Counted from the stretch's first letter, positions 17,115-27,170 are shown. The stretch is DNA of 51,288 bases from Paludibacteraceae bacterium (GCA_017559505.1 JAFYSF010000002.1:1-51288), one strand, 5' to 3'. The notes: generated by a model not told the origin, from the letters alone. A program made the numbers and translations.

Positions 17115-18428
17115 ATGAAAGAGCTAAAATGTCCTAAATGCGGTAATCTCTTTTCGGTTGACGAAGCCGATTATGCATCTATTCTCAATCAGGTCAAAAC
17201 ACAAGAATTTGAATCTGAAATAAAAATGCGTTTGGAGGAAATCCAAAAGCAAAATGATGCACAACAAGAGGCAGCCACGTTGAAAATTTCACAAAAGTTC
17301 GAAAATCAACTGAACGACAAAAGAATTGAATTGTCGCAAAAAGATAGTGAAATTGCAAAATTGCAATCACAAATCGCTGCGTTCAATCAAGCCAAAATGT
17401 TGGAAATAGAAACCGAACGATTGAAATCGGAACAAGAAATAGCTCGACTAAAGGCAGTTATCGAACAAAACAACACAAAAATACAAGTTGCTATCCTCGA
17501 AGAACAAAACAAGGCTAAAGACCAAATTCAGTCGAAAGAGAATGCTCTCGTTGAACTACGCAGTCAGATTGAAGTAAATCAAAAAGAGGCAACTATTCGC
17601 GAAACGAATATAAAAGAAACCTACGAACGTCAACTGAAAGAAAAACAGGAACTCGTTGACTACTACAAAGAACTAAAAACAAAATTATCTACAAAAATGA
17701 TAGGCGAATCGCTCGAAGCACATTGTAGCAATGAGTTTAACCGAGTGCGTACAACGATGTATCCAAACGCCTATTTCGAAAAAGATAATGACGCAAGTGG
17801 TGGTAGCAAAGGCGATTTTATTTTCCGCGATTCGATAGATGGCGTAGAATATATCTCAATCATGTTTGAAATGAAAAACGAGATGGACACTACGGCTACG
17901 AAGCACAAAAACGAGGATTTTTTTGCTAAACTCGACAAGGACCGCAACGAAAAAAAATGTGAATATGCCGTGTTGGTGTCGCTATTAGAACCTGATAATG
18001 ATTTCTACAACGAAGGCATTGTCGATGTTTCATATCGCTACCCTAAAATGTTTGTTGTTCGCCCTCAGTTCTTTATGCCTATTATCGCATTGCTTTCGCA
18101 TGCCTCAAAAAAAAGCGTTGAATATAAAAAAGAGTTGATCTTAGCTCGTCAACAATCTATCGACGTAACCAATTTCGAAAATAAATTAAATGATTTTCGC
18201 GAAAAATTCGGTAATCACTACTCTCGAGCTTGCGACAAATTCAATAAAGCTATTGAAGAAATTGACAAAACCATAAAATCGCTCGAAAAGATGAAAGCCG
18301 ATTTATTGAGTTCTGAAAATTATTTGCGCTTAGCCAATAACGACACCGAGGACCTCACAATCAAACGACTAACTCGTGGCAATCCAACGATGAAGCAAAA
18401 ATTCGATGAAGCAAAAAATAACAATTAG
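17115..18428 (+). CDS. DUF2130 protein: coiled coil plus nuclease-like domain
   Basis: 437 residues. The N-terminus has one CxxC (C6PKC9), then a long charged coiled coil (about 25-195), then a DUF2130 core (about 195-335). The core shows GDFIFRDSID (D234) and IMFEMKNE (E252-x-K254), the spacing of a PD-(D/E)XK restriction-like fold, followed by HKNEDFFAKLDKDRNEKKCEYAVLVSL. A second helical region ends the protein. Function is not established; nuclease activity is inferred from the fold motif only. It sits between an ABC-F gene (17 bp) and tgt (14 bp), probably in one transcript. Confidence 0.85.
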   Translation: MKELKCPKCGNLFSVDEADYASILNQVKTQEFESEIKMRLEEIQKQNDAQQEAATLKISQKFENQLNDKRIELSQKDSEIAKLQSQIAAFNQAKMLEIETERLKSEQEIARLKAVIEQNNTKIQVAILEEQNKAKDQIQSKENALVELRSQIEVNQKEATIRETNIKETYERQLKEKQELVDYYKELKTKLSTKMIGESLEAHCSNEFNRVRTTMYPNAYFEKDNDASGGSKGDFIFRDSIDGVEYISIMFEMKNEMDTTATKHKNEDFFAKLDKDRNEKKCEYAVLVSLLEPDNDFYNEGIVDVSYRYPKMFVVRPQFFMPIIALLSHASKKSVEYKKELILARQQSIDVTNFENKLNDFREKFGNHYSRACDKFNKAIEEIDKTIKSLEKMKADLLSSENYLRLANNDTEDLTIKRLTRGNPTMKQKFDEAKNNN

Positions 18429-18442
18429 TAATACACTTTCAC

Positions 18443-19573
18443 ATGGATTTCAAACTATTACATACCGACCCCTATTCGTCTGCTCGTGCAGGAATTATCA
18501 AAACTGACCACGGAGAAATAGAAACTCCTATATTCATGCCCGTGGGCACAGTAGCATCAGTCAAAGGCGTGCACATCAAAGAGGTGAAAGAAGACATCCA
18601 AGCCCAAATCATACTTGGCAATACATATCACCTCTATCTCCGTCCGGGACTTGATATTTTGGAACAAGCAGGCGGTTTGCACAAATTCAATGGTTGGGAC
18701 CGCCCAATCCTCACAGATAGTGGTGGTTTCCAAGTGTTTTCGTTGGCAGACAATCGCAAGCTCACCGAAGAAGGTGCTATATTCCGCTCTCACATCGACG
18801 GGTCGAAACACTTCTTTACGCCAGAAAATGTGGTTGATATCCAACGCACTATCGGTGCCGACATCATGATGGCATTCGATGAATGCACACCTGGTACTGC
18901 CGATTATAAATATGCTAAAAACTCGATGGAACGCACACACCGCTGGTTGAAACGCGGATTGGAACGCTTCGACTCTACGCCTGACAAATATGGTTATAGT
19001 CAAACTTTCTTCCCTATCGTTCAAGGCTGTGTATATCCCGAATTGCGTCGCGAATCGGCTAAATTCATTGCCGACCAAGGTCGTGAAGGTAATGCCATCG
19101 GCGGTCTTGCCGTAGGCGAACCTACCGAAAAAATGTATGAAATGATTGAGGTGGTAAACGACATATTGCCAAAAGACAAACCAAGATATTTGATGGGAGT
19201 AGGCACTCCAGCCAATTTGCTCGAAGGCATCGAACGTGGCGTGGATATGTTCGACTGCGTAATGCCTACACGCAATGGTCGCAATGGTATGCTCTTCACC
19301 CGCAATGGCATCATGAATATGAAAAACAAAAAATGGGCTGATGACTTCTCGCCTATCGACCCTGAAAGCGACTGCTTTGTTGACCTTCAATATTCTAAAG
19401 CATATTTACGCCACTTGTTTGTAAGTCAAGAACTTCTCGCTATGCAAATTGCTTCTATTCATAATCTTGCATTCTACTTGTGGTTGGTGAAAGAAGCTCG
19501 TAAACACATTATTGCAGGCGACTTCCACACTTGGAAACCTATGATGCTCGAACGCGTAACAAGACGTTTATAA
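18443..19573 (+). CDS. tgt: tRNA-guanine transglycosylase (TGT), zinc cysteines missing
   Basis: 376 residues, usual length for bacterial TGT. Catalytic and substrate motifs are intact: LTDSGGFQVFSL (D92), GGLAVGEP, MGVGTPANLLEGIERGVDMFD, and CVMPTRNGRNG after the nucleophile D271. The enzyme exchanges guanine-34 for preQ1 in GUN-anticodon tRNAs. The expected C-terminal zinc motif CxCxxC reads S309-D-C311-F-V-D314, so only one of the three Cys ligands remains, while the neighbouring YSKAYLRHLF and IHNLAFYL segments are conserved. Structure without zinc, or another metal mode, is inferred. It lies in a run with DUF2130 upstream and lptG downstream. Confidence 0.95.
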   Translation: MDFKLLHTDPYSSARAGIIKTDHGEIETPIFMPVGTVASVKGVHIKEVKEDIQAQIILGNTYHLYLRPGLDILEQAGGLHKFNGWDRPILTDSGGFQVFSLADNRKLTEEGAIFRSHIDGSKHFFTPENVVDIQRTIGADIMMAFDECTPGTADYKYAKNSMERTHRWLKRGLERFDSTPDKYGYSQTFFPIVQGCVYPELRRESAKFIADQGREGNAIGGLAVGEPTEKMYEMIEVVNDILPKDKPRYLMGVGTPANLLEGIERGVDMFDCVMPTRNGRNGMLFTRNGIMNMKNKKWADDFSPIDPESDCFVDLQYSKAYLRHLFVSQELLAMQIASIHNLAFYLWLVKEARKHIIAGDFHTWKPMMLERVTRRL

Positions 19574-19585
19574 AATAGAAATCAA

Positions 19586-19613
19586 CTGTTGACCGTTGAC
19601 TGTTGACCGTTGA
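19586..19613. repeat. Heptamer array CTGTTGA/CCGTTGA x4, lptG leader
   Basis: Alternating CTGTTGA and CCGTTGA units, ending 11 bp before the ATG at 19625. The same family is at 38630-38650. Confidence 0.92.
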
Positions 19614-19624
19614 CTATTACAATC

Positions 19625-20704
19625 ATGCTAAAACGAATCGACACATATATCATCAAAAAGTATTTGGGTACTTTCTTTTTATCGATATTGCTGATTATCA
19701 CAATATCGGTGGTGGTTGACATATCCGAAAAATTAGATGAATTCATGGATAACAAAGCACCTCTCAACGAGATTGTATTCGACTACTACATGAATTTTAT
19801 ACCCTATTTTGCCAATCTGTTCACTCCTCTATTCTCTTTTATTTCGGTCATATTCTTCACATCAAAAATGGCATATAACACCGAAATCACAGCAATATTA
19901 GCTGGTGGGGTGAGCTTCAATCGCATGTTGCGACCATACGCTATTTCGGCTGTAATTATTGGTGTTATGTCATTCGTATTGAGTGGTTATATTATTCCTC
20001 CTGCCAACGAGGTGCGCCTAGCATTCGAAGACAAATACATCAAAGCCAACAAGTCGGAGGTGGCACGACACATACAAATGGAAATCGAACCAGGTGTGAT
20101 ATTATACATCGAACGCTACGAAGAAAATCGTAATAGAGGAAACAAAGTATCGCTCGAACGATTCGATGGAAAAACACTCGTTAGTCGCACTACTGGCAAT
20201 TCAATAGAATGGGACGAATCAGACACTGTGTGGCACATAAAAAAATATCTTAAACGCGACTTCAATGGCATATATGAAACCATAGAAAAAGGCGACCAAA
20301 TAGATACAGTGTTGAATATTCATCCATCTGAATTTTTCATTACAGGCGCACTTGCACCTCAAATGACTAATACGGAATTGTATAATCACATTAAGCGTCA
20401 AGAAGCTCGTGGTATGGGCAACACCCAAATGTTCAAAGACGAATATTATAAACGCTATGCCAATCCTTTTGCGGCTCTTATCCTAATGCTGATAGGTGTA
20501 TCTTTGTCCTCAAAAAAAATAAAAGGCGGAATGGGGTTGCAAATCGGTATCGGTATAGCCCTCAGCGCATTATATATTCTATTCACCACCGTGTCAAGTA
20601 TGTTTGCTGTAAAAGGCAATATGCCTGTTCTCGCAGCTGTTTGGCTACCAAACATAATATTCCTTTTCATCGGCATCGGACTATACATCAAAGCTCCAAA
20701 ATAA
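19625..20704 (+). CDS. LptF/LptG family permease (YjgP/YjgQ)
   Basis: 359 residues from ATG 19625; the longer frame begins with TTG inside the repeat array and is rejected. Six membrane segments in a 3+3 layout with a periplasmic domain in between (about 130-260): RIDTYIIKKYLGTFFLSILL at the start, and SKKIKGGMGLQIGIGIALSALY near the end. LptF/G form the inner-membrane exporter of lipopolysaccharide with LptB and LptC. A single member of the pair is present here; which one it corresponds to is uncertain. mfd follows after 32 bp. Confidence 0.88.
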   Translation: MLKRIDTYIIKKYLGTFFLSILLIITISVVVDISEKLDEFMDNKAPLNEIVFDYYMNFIPYFANLFTPLFSFISVIFFTSKMAYNTEITAILAGGVSFNRMLRPYAISAVIIGVMSFVLSGYIIPPANEVRLAFEDKYIKANKSEVARHIQMEIEPGVILYIERYEENRNRGNKVSLERFDGKTLVSRTTGNSIEWDESDTVWHIKKYLKRDFNGIYETIEKGDQIDTVLNIHPSEFFITGALAPQMTNTELYNHIKRQEARGMGNTQMFKDEYYKRYANPFAALILMLIGVSLSSKKIKGGMGLQIGIGIALSALYILFTTVSSMFAVKGNMPVLAAVWLPNIIFLFIGIGLYIKAPK

Positions 20705-20736
20705 GATAACGAGCATTTACTACGACTATATAAACA

Positions 20737-23700
20737 ATGAATTACAACAACATCATACAAATACTAGCTGGACATCCATTAGTGAAAGACGCAACTAAAT
20801 GGATAAAATCGAAGTCACAGAATTTGCAAATCAACGGTTTGCAAGCTTCTGGCAAAGGTATGATGCTTGGTGCGATACAACAAAAGTCGAAAGCTAAAAT
20901 GTTGGTCGTGATGGAAGATGCCGAAACTGCTGCATATCTCTATAACGACATAAATCGTGCGATACCGACTGGTCAGTGTGGCTTACTCCCCTCTTCGTAT
21001 AAAAAATCACCTAAACATGGAGGATTGGACTTGGCTTCGGAGATTATGCGCACCGATGCACTTAATATAATTCATAATCCACACGATAATGGTTGGTTAA
21101 TAATAACTTCTCCCGAAGGATTGATTGAACGCGTTGCAACTAAACAAACATTCGAGAAAAAAAGATTGACCATACGCAAAGGCGAAGAAATAGACACAGA
21201 AGCAATCATTCGTTCTCTCACCGAATGGGGATTTGAATTAGTGGAATTTGTATATGAGCCAGGACAATATGCTCAACGTGGTAGTATTATCGACATATTT
21301 TCTTTTTCTAACGAACGTCCATATCGTATAGACTTATGGGGAGATGAGGTAGAGTCAATCCGTATATTTGATATCGAAAAACAGCTATCTATCAACGAAA
21401 TAGACAAAATAAACATACTACCAAACGTAACAGCCAAAAGCAATAAAGAAACTGTGTCAATATTCAATTTTCTGCCTCAAGACACTATCATCTGCTGGGC
21501 TAATATGACGTTTGCCATCGAACGAATCAACGATATATACGATGATACACTCATCAAACAACACTCCGAAAAAAATGTAGCCGATGTTCTCAACTTACTC
21601 ATCAATGGCAATATAGCCAAAGAACAAATCGTTGATTTCCGCCATATTACACTAAAAAATACCAATCTTCTCAACAGCGCTCAACCCTCTACTCTAAATT
21701 TTAACCAATCGGCTCAACCTCCATATCACAAAAACTTTGATATCGTAGCCGATTCTTTGCGCTCATTCATCAACGAAGGATATGCAATTCACATCTGTTC
21801 TGACTCTAAAAAGCAGACCGACCGCATTGCTGCCATTTTCGACGAACGTGGCGATAATATCCATTTCTCTGCCATAGAAGGCACTATCCACGAAGGTTTT
21901 ATAGACCACGACCTATCTGTTTGTTTCTTTACTGACCACCAAATATTCGACCGCTACCATAAGTTCTCTCTTAAATCAGATATTGCTAAAGCAGGCAAAG
22001 TGTCGATGACACTAAAAGAGATAAATCAATTGCAAATAGGTGATTATGTAGTGCATATCGACCATGGTATTGGCAAATTTGCAGGTCTAATGGTGGCTGA
22101 AAATAATGGCAAACGTCAAGAGGTGATAAAACTACTCTACCAAAACGATGATGCCATATTCGTATCCATACATGGACTACACCGTATATCAAAATATAAA
22201 GGAAAAGATGGCGAACCACCTCGCATGAATAAACTCGGCTCTGGCGCATGGGAACGACTCAAAGAACGCACCAAAGCAAAAGTCAAAGATATTGCACGCG
22301 ACCTAATACTTCTCTATGCTGCACGCAAAGCCGAAAAAGGTTTCCAATTCACACCAGATAGCTATCTCCAACACGAACTCGAAGCATCTTTTATCTACGA
22401 AGATACACCCGACCAAGCCAAATCAACAGCCGACATAAAACAAGACATGGAATCTTCATTGCCAATGGACCGTCTTGTATGTGGCGATGTTGGTTTTGGT
22501 AAAACAGAATTGGCTATACGCGCTGCATTCAAAGCTGCTACCGATGGAAAACAAGTAGCTGTATTAGTGCCTACTACCGTATTGGCTCTACAACACTACA
22601 AAACCTTCAGCGAACGACTAAAAGATTTTCCTTGCAAAGTTGAATACCTCAGCCGTGCTAAGAAACCATCTGAGGTAAAACTTATTAAACAACAACTTGC
22701 TGAAGGCAAAATAGATATACTCATTGGTACTCACAAAATAGTTGGCAAAGACATACTATTCAAAGATTTAGGATTACTTATTATCGACGAGGAACAAAAG
22801 TTTGGGGTGTCTGTCAAAGAAAAACTAAAAGCCATGAAAGTGAATGTTGACACTCTCACCCTCACGGCTACACCTATTCCTCGCACATTGCAATTTTCTC
22901 TTATGGGGGCGCGCGATTTAAGTATTCTTACTACACCCCCATCTAATCGCTACCCTGTTACAACCGAAGTATGTACCTATGACGATGAAATAATCCGCGA
23001 TGCTATTGTTACAGAAATGAATCGCAACGGACAGGTATTCCTTATTAACAATCGCGTACAAAATATATATCTCATCGAACAAAAAGTGCGTGCACTCGTG
23101 CCAGATGCTCGTGTAGCAGTAGCTCATGGTCAAATGCCTACCGAACAGCTCGAACAAACCATTATCGACTTTATCGACTACGAATACGATGTGCTAATTG
23201 CCACTTCGGTAATTGAATCAGGTGTCGATATACCAAATGTCAATACTATAATCGTGCATAATGCTCACATGTTCGGACTTAGCGACTTACACCAATTACG
23301 TGGTCGCGTTGGTCGTAGCAATCGCAAAGCATACTGCTACTTAATGGCTCCTCCACTCAATGCGCTCACATCAGATGCACGTCGTCGCCTACAAGCCATC
23401 GAAACTTTTGCTGAACTAGGCTCTGGTTTCAATATCGCAATGCAAGACCTCGACATTCGTGGTGCAGGCAATATACTTGGTGCTGAACAAAGTGGATTTA
23501 TCACCGACCTTGGCTACGAAACTTACCAAAAAATATTAAACGAAGCCCTCTCTGAACTACGCGACCAAGAATTTAGCCAACTATTTGCCGATCGCAAAGA
23601 TGCTAATAACAACTATGTTCACGATTGCTTTATTGAGTCGGATATGGAGCTTATGTTGCCTAATTGGTATGTCGAATCTCAAACTGAGCGTATGGCTCTC

Positions 23701-24075
23701 TATCGAGAACTTGACAACATACAAGACGAACGTGCTCTCGAAGAATACAGAAAACGCCTAACCGACCGATTTGGACGCATTCCTGATGAAGCTGGCGACC
23801 TTATGACTATGGTGCGCTTACGCTGGTTAGCTCAACGCTATGGTGTCGAACGACTAATTCTTAAACGTGGTAAAATGCACGCCTATCTGGTATCTAATAC
23901 TAAATCTGCATTCTACGAATCTAAAGAGTTCGAAACACTTATACAATTCTGTATGACAAACTACAAGCGTTGTGCTTTATCCGAAAAAGACAACAAGCGC
24001 ATAGTGCAAGTTAGCAATATCAATTCTGTAGATGACGCATACTCTATATTCAACGAATTATCCATAAAAAAATAA
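20737..24075 (+). CDS. mfd: Transcription-repair coupling factor
   Basis: 1112 residues. In order: UvrB-like N-terminal modules (about 1-340), the CarD-like RNA polymerase interaction domain (about 425-490, LQIGDYVVHIDHGIGKFAG), the RecG-type translocase with Walker A GDVGFGKTE (K589) and DEEQ (684-687), TATPIPRTLQFSLMGARDLS, QLRGRVGRSNRKAYCYL, and a C-terminal regulatory domain. It dislodges RNA polymerase stalled at lesions and recruits UvrA. Length and motifs are normal. A strong hairpin terminator follows at 24158-24187. Confidence 0.97.
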   Translation: MNYNNIIQILAGHPLVKDATKWIKSKSQNLQINGLQASGKGMMLGAIQQKSKAKMLVVMEDAETAAYLYNDINRAIPTGQCGLLPSSYKKSPKHGGLDLASEIMRTDALNIIHNPHDNGWLIITSPEGLIERVATKQTFEKKRLTIRKGEEIDTEAIIRSLTEWGFELVEFVYEPGQYAQRGSIIDIFSFSNERPYRIDLWGDEVESIRIFDIEKQLSINEIDKINILPNVTAKSNKETVSIFNFLPQDTIICWANMTFAIERINDIYDDTLIKQHSEKNVADVLNLLINGNIAKEQIVDFRHITLKNTNLLNSAQPSTLNFNQSAQPPYHKNFDIVADSLRSFINEGYAIHICSDSKKQTDRIAAIFDERGDNIHFSAIEGTIHEGFIDHDLSVCFFTDHQIFDRYHKFSLKSDIAKAGKVSMTLKEINQLQIGDYVVHIDHGIGKFAGLMVAENNGKRQEVIKLLYQNDDAIFVSIHGLHRISKYKGKDGEPPRMNKLGSGAWERLKERTKAKVKDIARDLILLYAARKAEKGFQFTPDSYLQHELEASFIYEDTPDQAKSTADIKQDMESSLPMDRLVCGDVGFGKTELAIRAAFKAATDGKQVAVLVPTTVLALQHYKTFSERLKDFPCKVEYLSRAKKPSEVKLIKQQLAEGKIDILIGTHKIVGKDILFKDLGLLIIDEEQKFGVSVKEKLKAMKVNVDTLTLTATPIPRTLQFSLMGARDLSILTTPPSNRYPVTTEVCTYDDEIIRDAIVTEMNRNGQVFLINNRVQNIYLIEQKVRALVPDARVAVAHGQMPTEQLEQTIIDFIDYEYDVLIATSVIESGVDIPNVNTIIVHNAHMFGLSDLHQLRGRVGRSNRKAYCYLMAPPLNALTSDARRRLQAIETFAELGSGFNIAMQDLDIRGAGNILGAEQSGFITDLGYETYQKILNEALSELRDQEFSQLFADRKDANNNYVHDCFIESDMELMLPNWYVESQTERMALYRELDNIQDERALEEYRKRLTDRFGRIPDEAGDLMTMVRLRWLAQRYGVERLILKRGKMHAYLVSNTKSAFYESKEFETLIQFCMTNYKRCALSEKDNKRIVQVSNINSVDDAYSIFNELSIKK

Positions 24076-24157
24076 GTAATAAACCCGTTGGCAGAATTAA
24101 TTTTAAAAATAATATAGTTTCCAAATTGAAATAAACGCAATAAACTTGTAAAAAGAC

Positions 24158-24190
24158 AAGGAGAACTAATATAAATTAGTTCTCCTTTTG
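24158..24190 (+). terminator. Intrinsic terminator after mfd
   Basis: Perfect 13-bp stem AAGGAGAACTAAT/ATTAGTTCTCCTT with loop ATAA, then TTG; the A-tract before it makes it usable from both sides. Confidence 0.88.
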
Positions 24191-24212
24191 TATTACGATG
24201 CTATTAGGTTTA

Positions 24213-24232
24213 TTTTTTATCGGACAGCAATG
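24213..24232. repeat. Isolated IS-end-like sequence
   Basis: TTTTTTATCGGACAGCAATG matches 19 of 20 bases of the left end of the IS4-family element at 48674-48693 (reverse complement). No transposase is nearby, so it is a solo end or remnant. Confidence 0.65.
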
Positions 24233-24237
24233 CAAAA

Positions 24238-24267
24238 AATAAGGCTAACCGCATGGTCAGCCTTATT
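24238..24267 (-). terminator. Hairpin terminator of the M13 peptidase gene
   Basis: Stem AATAAGGCTAACC/GGTCAGCCTTATT with loop GCAT and A/T tracts on both sides; likely bidirectional between convergent genes. Confidence 0.8.
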
Positions 24268-24289
24268 TTAATATGTGATATACAATATC

Positions 24290-26311
24290 TTACCAAATAG
24301 AAACACGTTTTTCAGGAGCAAGATAAAGAGCGTCTTCTTCTGTGATATTGAATGCTTCGTACCAAGCTGCAATATGAGGAAGTGCGCCATTTACACGCCA
24401 TTTGCCAAGTGAGTGAACGTCAGTAAGTGTGCGACGAACAATCTCTTCTGGACGAATATTACCTGCCCATACATTTGAATAAGCGAGGAAGAAACGTTGT
24501 TCTGGTGTAAAGCCTTCTTTCACTGGAAGTGGATTTTCTGCAGTTGCATTTTTGAATGCGTGGAACGCAACTTGAATACCACCGTGGTCAGCAATATTTT
24601 CACCAAGTGACATTTTACCGTTAGCATACATTGTTTCGTTTACCTTAATACCATTGAAGTATTCTTCCATCACTTTTGTACGTTCTTCAAAGCGAGCTTT
24701 GTCTTCATCTGTCCACCAGTTAGCATAGTTACCATCTTTGTCGAAATTAGAACCCATATCGTCGAAACCGTGAGTTACTTCGTGAGCAATAACTACACCG
24801 ATTGCACCATAGTTGAACGCATCGTCAGCCTCCATATCGAAGAATGGATATTGAAGAATACCTGCAGGGAAACAGATTTCGTTAGTTGTTGGGTTGTAAT
24901 ATGCGTTCACTGTTTGTGGGTTCATATACCAATCTTCTTTGTCAACTGGTTTAGTGATTTTCTCCATTGAACGTGCTGTATTGAATTTAGAGACACGTTT
25001 AACCAATGTCCAATAAGATTCAGCAGGATTGATTTCAAGAGCTGTATAGTCTTCCCATTTGTTAGGGTAACCTACTTTAACATAGAATGTTGAAAGTTTT
25101 TCGTGAGCTTTAGCTTTAGTTTCATCGCTCATCCATTCGAGGTTATCAATACGTTCGCCGTATGCTTTAAGAAGGTTAGCGCAAAGAGTTTCCATACGAG
25201 TTTTTGCTTCTGCAGGGAAGTATTTTTCGCAATAGAGTTTACCTACAGCCATACCGAGCGAACCATCAACCATAGATACGGCGCGTTTCCAACGTGGAGT
25301 TTCTTCTTGACGACCAGAAATTACGCGACCGAAGAAATTGAATTTTTCAGTAACAAATTCGTCGCTCATATAAGAAGCAGCTGCACTAAGCACACGCCAT
25401 TGCATATAGTAACGGAGGTCTTCAATGCGAGCAGTATTCATAATTTCGATTGATTTGCGGATTGGTTCTTCTTGCGACACACTAACCTCTTTCACGTCAG
25501 AGCAACCGAGTGTAGCAAAGTAAGTGTCCCAGCAAAAACCAGGGAACGATGCTTTGAGCGAATCAATTGTATAAAGGTGGTAGTTAGCGTATGAATCACG
25601 AAGTTGAGTTTGAGAGAAATGAGCAAGTGCCAATTGACGTTCAATCATCATGACTGCTTGAGCAGCTTCGCTTGATTGAATTGTAGTGAAACCAGCAAGA
25701 GCAAACATTTTTTGAATGTGATTGAGATACTCTTCTTGAATTTTCACCATTTTGTCGTCAGTCTCAAAATAGTAATCACGGTTGCCCATACCAATACCAG
25801 CTTGGTAAGTTTGCAAAAGGTTGCGTTTAGCATCCATGATGTCAGCATCTACATACACTTGGAAGAAGATATCGTAAAGGTCTTCACCCATAAGTGCAGC
25901 AATCTCTTTAGCATCAGCAATTTCTGCTACGCGTTGAAGTTCAGCAGCAACAGGAGCAAAGCCTTCAGCATTAAGACGTTCAGCGTCCATAGCTACATTG
26001 TAGAAGTCACCAATTTTTTGAGCTTCAGTGCCAGCTTCGTGTTGAGTAGAAGCGATTTCAGCAATAAGGTCGTTAAGACGAGCGATGTTGTCTTGACCAA
26101 GTTTGTCAAACGAACCAAAACGAGAATACTCGCCTGTCAATGGGTTAAGAGCCATCCAACCGCCACAAGCGTATTGGTAGAAGTCTGCGCCTTTATCAGC
26201 TGTAGTATCGAGGTTTTCAGGACGAATACCAGCCGACAATTCTTTTGGCGAATTAGCGCATCCTGCAGCTAAAAATGCAGCAGCAAGCATAGGGAAAAAG
26301 AATTTTTTCAT
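24290..26311 (-). CDS. pepO: M13-family (neprilysin-like) metallopeptidase lipoprotein
   Basis: 673 residues. The lipoprotein signal peptide ends with lipobox AAGC (C18). The zinc site HEVTH (H510, E511, H514) and the downstream ENIADHGGIQVAFHA motif (third ligand Glu) are intact, and the C-terminus contains the family segment VHSLGKWRVNGALPH. M13 enzymes cut small peptides outside the cytoplasm; lipidation places this one on the periplasmic or outer-membrane side. Monocistronic: its own -7 box is at 26399-26406 and its terminator at 24238-24267. Confidence 0.93.
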   Translation of the reverse strand: MKKFFFPMLAAAFLAAGCANSPKELSAGIRPENLDTTADKGADFYQYACGGWMALNPLTGEYSRFGSFDKLGQDNIARLNDLIAEIASTQHEAGTEAQKIGDFYNVAMDAERLNAEGFAPVAAELQRVAEIADAKEIAALMGEDLYDIFFQVYVDADIMDAKRNLLQTYQAGIGMGNRDYYFETDDKMVKIQEEYLNHIQKMFALAGFTTIQSSEAAQAVMMIERQLALAHFSQTQLRDSYANYHLYTIDSLKASFPGFCWDTYFATLGCSDVKEVSVSQEEPIRKSIEIMNTARIEDLRYYMQWRVLSAAASYMSDEFVTEKFNFFGRVISGRQEETPRWKRAVSMVDGSLGMAVGKLYCEKYFPAEAKTRMETLCANLLKAYGERIDNLEWMSDETKAKAHEKLSTFYVKVGYPNKWEDYTALEINPAESYWTLVKRVSKFNTARSMEKITKPVDKEDWYMNPQTVNAYYNPTTNEICFPAGILQYPFFDMEADDAFNYGAIGVVIAHEVTHGFDDMGSNFDKDGNYANWWTDEDKARFEERTKVMEEYFNGIKVNETMYANGKMSLGENIADHGGIQVAFHAFKNATAENPLPVKEGFTPEQRFFLAYSNVWAGNIRPEEIVRRTLTDVHSLGKWRVNGALPHIAAWYEAFNITEEDALYLAPEKRVSIW

Positions 26312-26398
26312 GTTAGTATAATTTATTAAAAGTGAATTCTTTAGACAAATGTATCTACTCTCTACATACTACACATTCAACACTATACATTCAAAATA

Positions 26399-26406
26399 CA
26401 AAATTA
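26399..26406 (-). promoter_or_regulatory. -7 box for the M13 peptidase gene
   Basis: Reads TAATTTTG followed by TATTTTG on the minus strand, about 88 bp before the ATG. Confidence 0.6.
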
Positions 26407-26502
26407 CAACAAAAAAACAAAACAGCCAAACTTTTTATCGTTTTTCGATACGTTTTTCAAATAAGTCTGTATTCTCACAATTGAATTGACATCAAAAATA
26501 AA

Positions 26503-26535
26503 AAAAACTTCAATCTACTATTGATTGAAGTTTTT
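26503..26535 (-). terminator. Terminator after yigZ
   Basis: Stem AAAAACTTCAATC/GATTGAAGTTTTT, touching the yigZ stop codon at 26534. Confidence 0.82.
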
Positions 26536-27145
26536 ATTCTTCTTCTATTATATCTTCGTCGAATGAAACAAAATCTAACTTATCAAACCGATCTTTAACT
26601 CGTTCGATATCACCTAAGCGTATGCGGAAATAGAGAGTACAATCCATTTCTTGTATTTGGTTGACTATGGTGAGATCAAAGTCTTTCATTATACGCATCA
26701 CGGCATTAAGGTCCTGATAACCAAACTTAGAGACAAATGTTTTTTCTACAATACGCTCCTCTATCGTGGCAGCTGCAATGGCTTCGGCAGCAGAGGTTTT
26801 ATAGGCTTGAATAAGTCCGCTTGTGCCTAACAAAGTACCTCCAAAATAGCGCACTACAATGATAAGAATATCTGTAAGATTGCTACTATTTATTTGCCCC
26901 AATATTGGACGCCCCGCAGTTCCCGATGGCTCGCCATCGTCATTGGCACGAAATACTTCACGCTCATACCCTAACATATAGGCATAGCAAACATGTCGAG
27001 CATCATAATACTCCTTCCGCTTTTCAGCAAGAATTTCTTTTATTTGCTCGATAGTCTGCACAGGATAAGCAAAAGCATAAAATTTACTGCCTTTGTCCTT
27101 ATACAATGCTTCTGACGGTGATGATATGGTTAAATAAGTATCCAT
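26534..27145 (-). CDS. YigZ/IMPACT family protein (UPF0029)
   Basis: 203 residues. The N-terminal IMPACT domain is clear: SKFYAFAYPV, ARHVCYAYMLG, ANDDGEPSGTAGRPIL, IIVVRYFGGTLLGTSGLIQAYKTSA. A C-terminal ferredoxin-like domain (about 140-200) follows. Bacterial members are thought to act near the ribosome or in tRNA/proline metabolism, but the function is not settled. It is separated from the alanine racemase gene by a 63-bp gap made largely of heptamer repeats. Confidence 0.9.
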   Translation of the reverse strand: MDTYLTISSPSEALYKDKGSKFYAFAYPVQTIEQIKEILAEKRKEYYDARHVCYAYMLGYEREVFRANDDGEPSGTAGRPILGQINSSNLTDILIIVVRYFGGTLLGTSGLIQAYKTSAAEAIAAATIEERIVEKTFVSKFGYQDLNAVMRIMKDFDLTIVNQIQEMDCTLYFRIRLGDIERVKDRFDKLDFVSFDEDIIEEE

Positions 27146-27170
27146 TCTTCTAATTCATAATGCATAATTA

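Noticed and set aside
18557..19390. Long minus-strand open frame (277 codons) opposite tgt
   Set aside because: It lies fully antisense to an intact, strongly conserved tgt gene, with no recognisable protein pattern.
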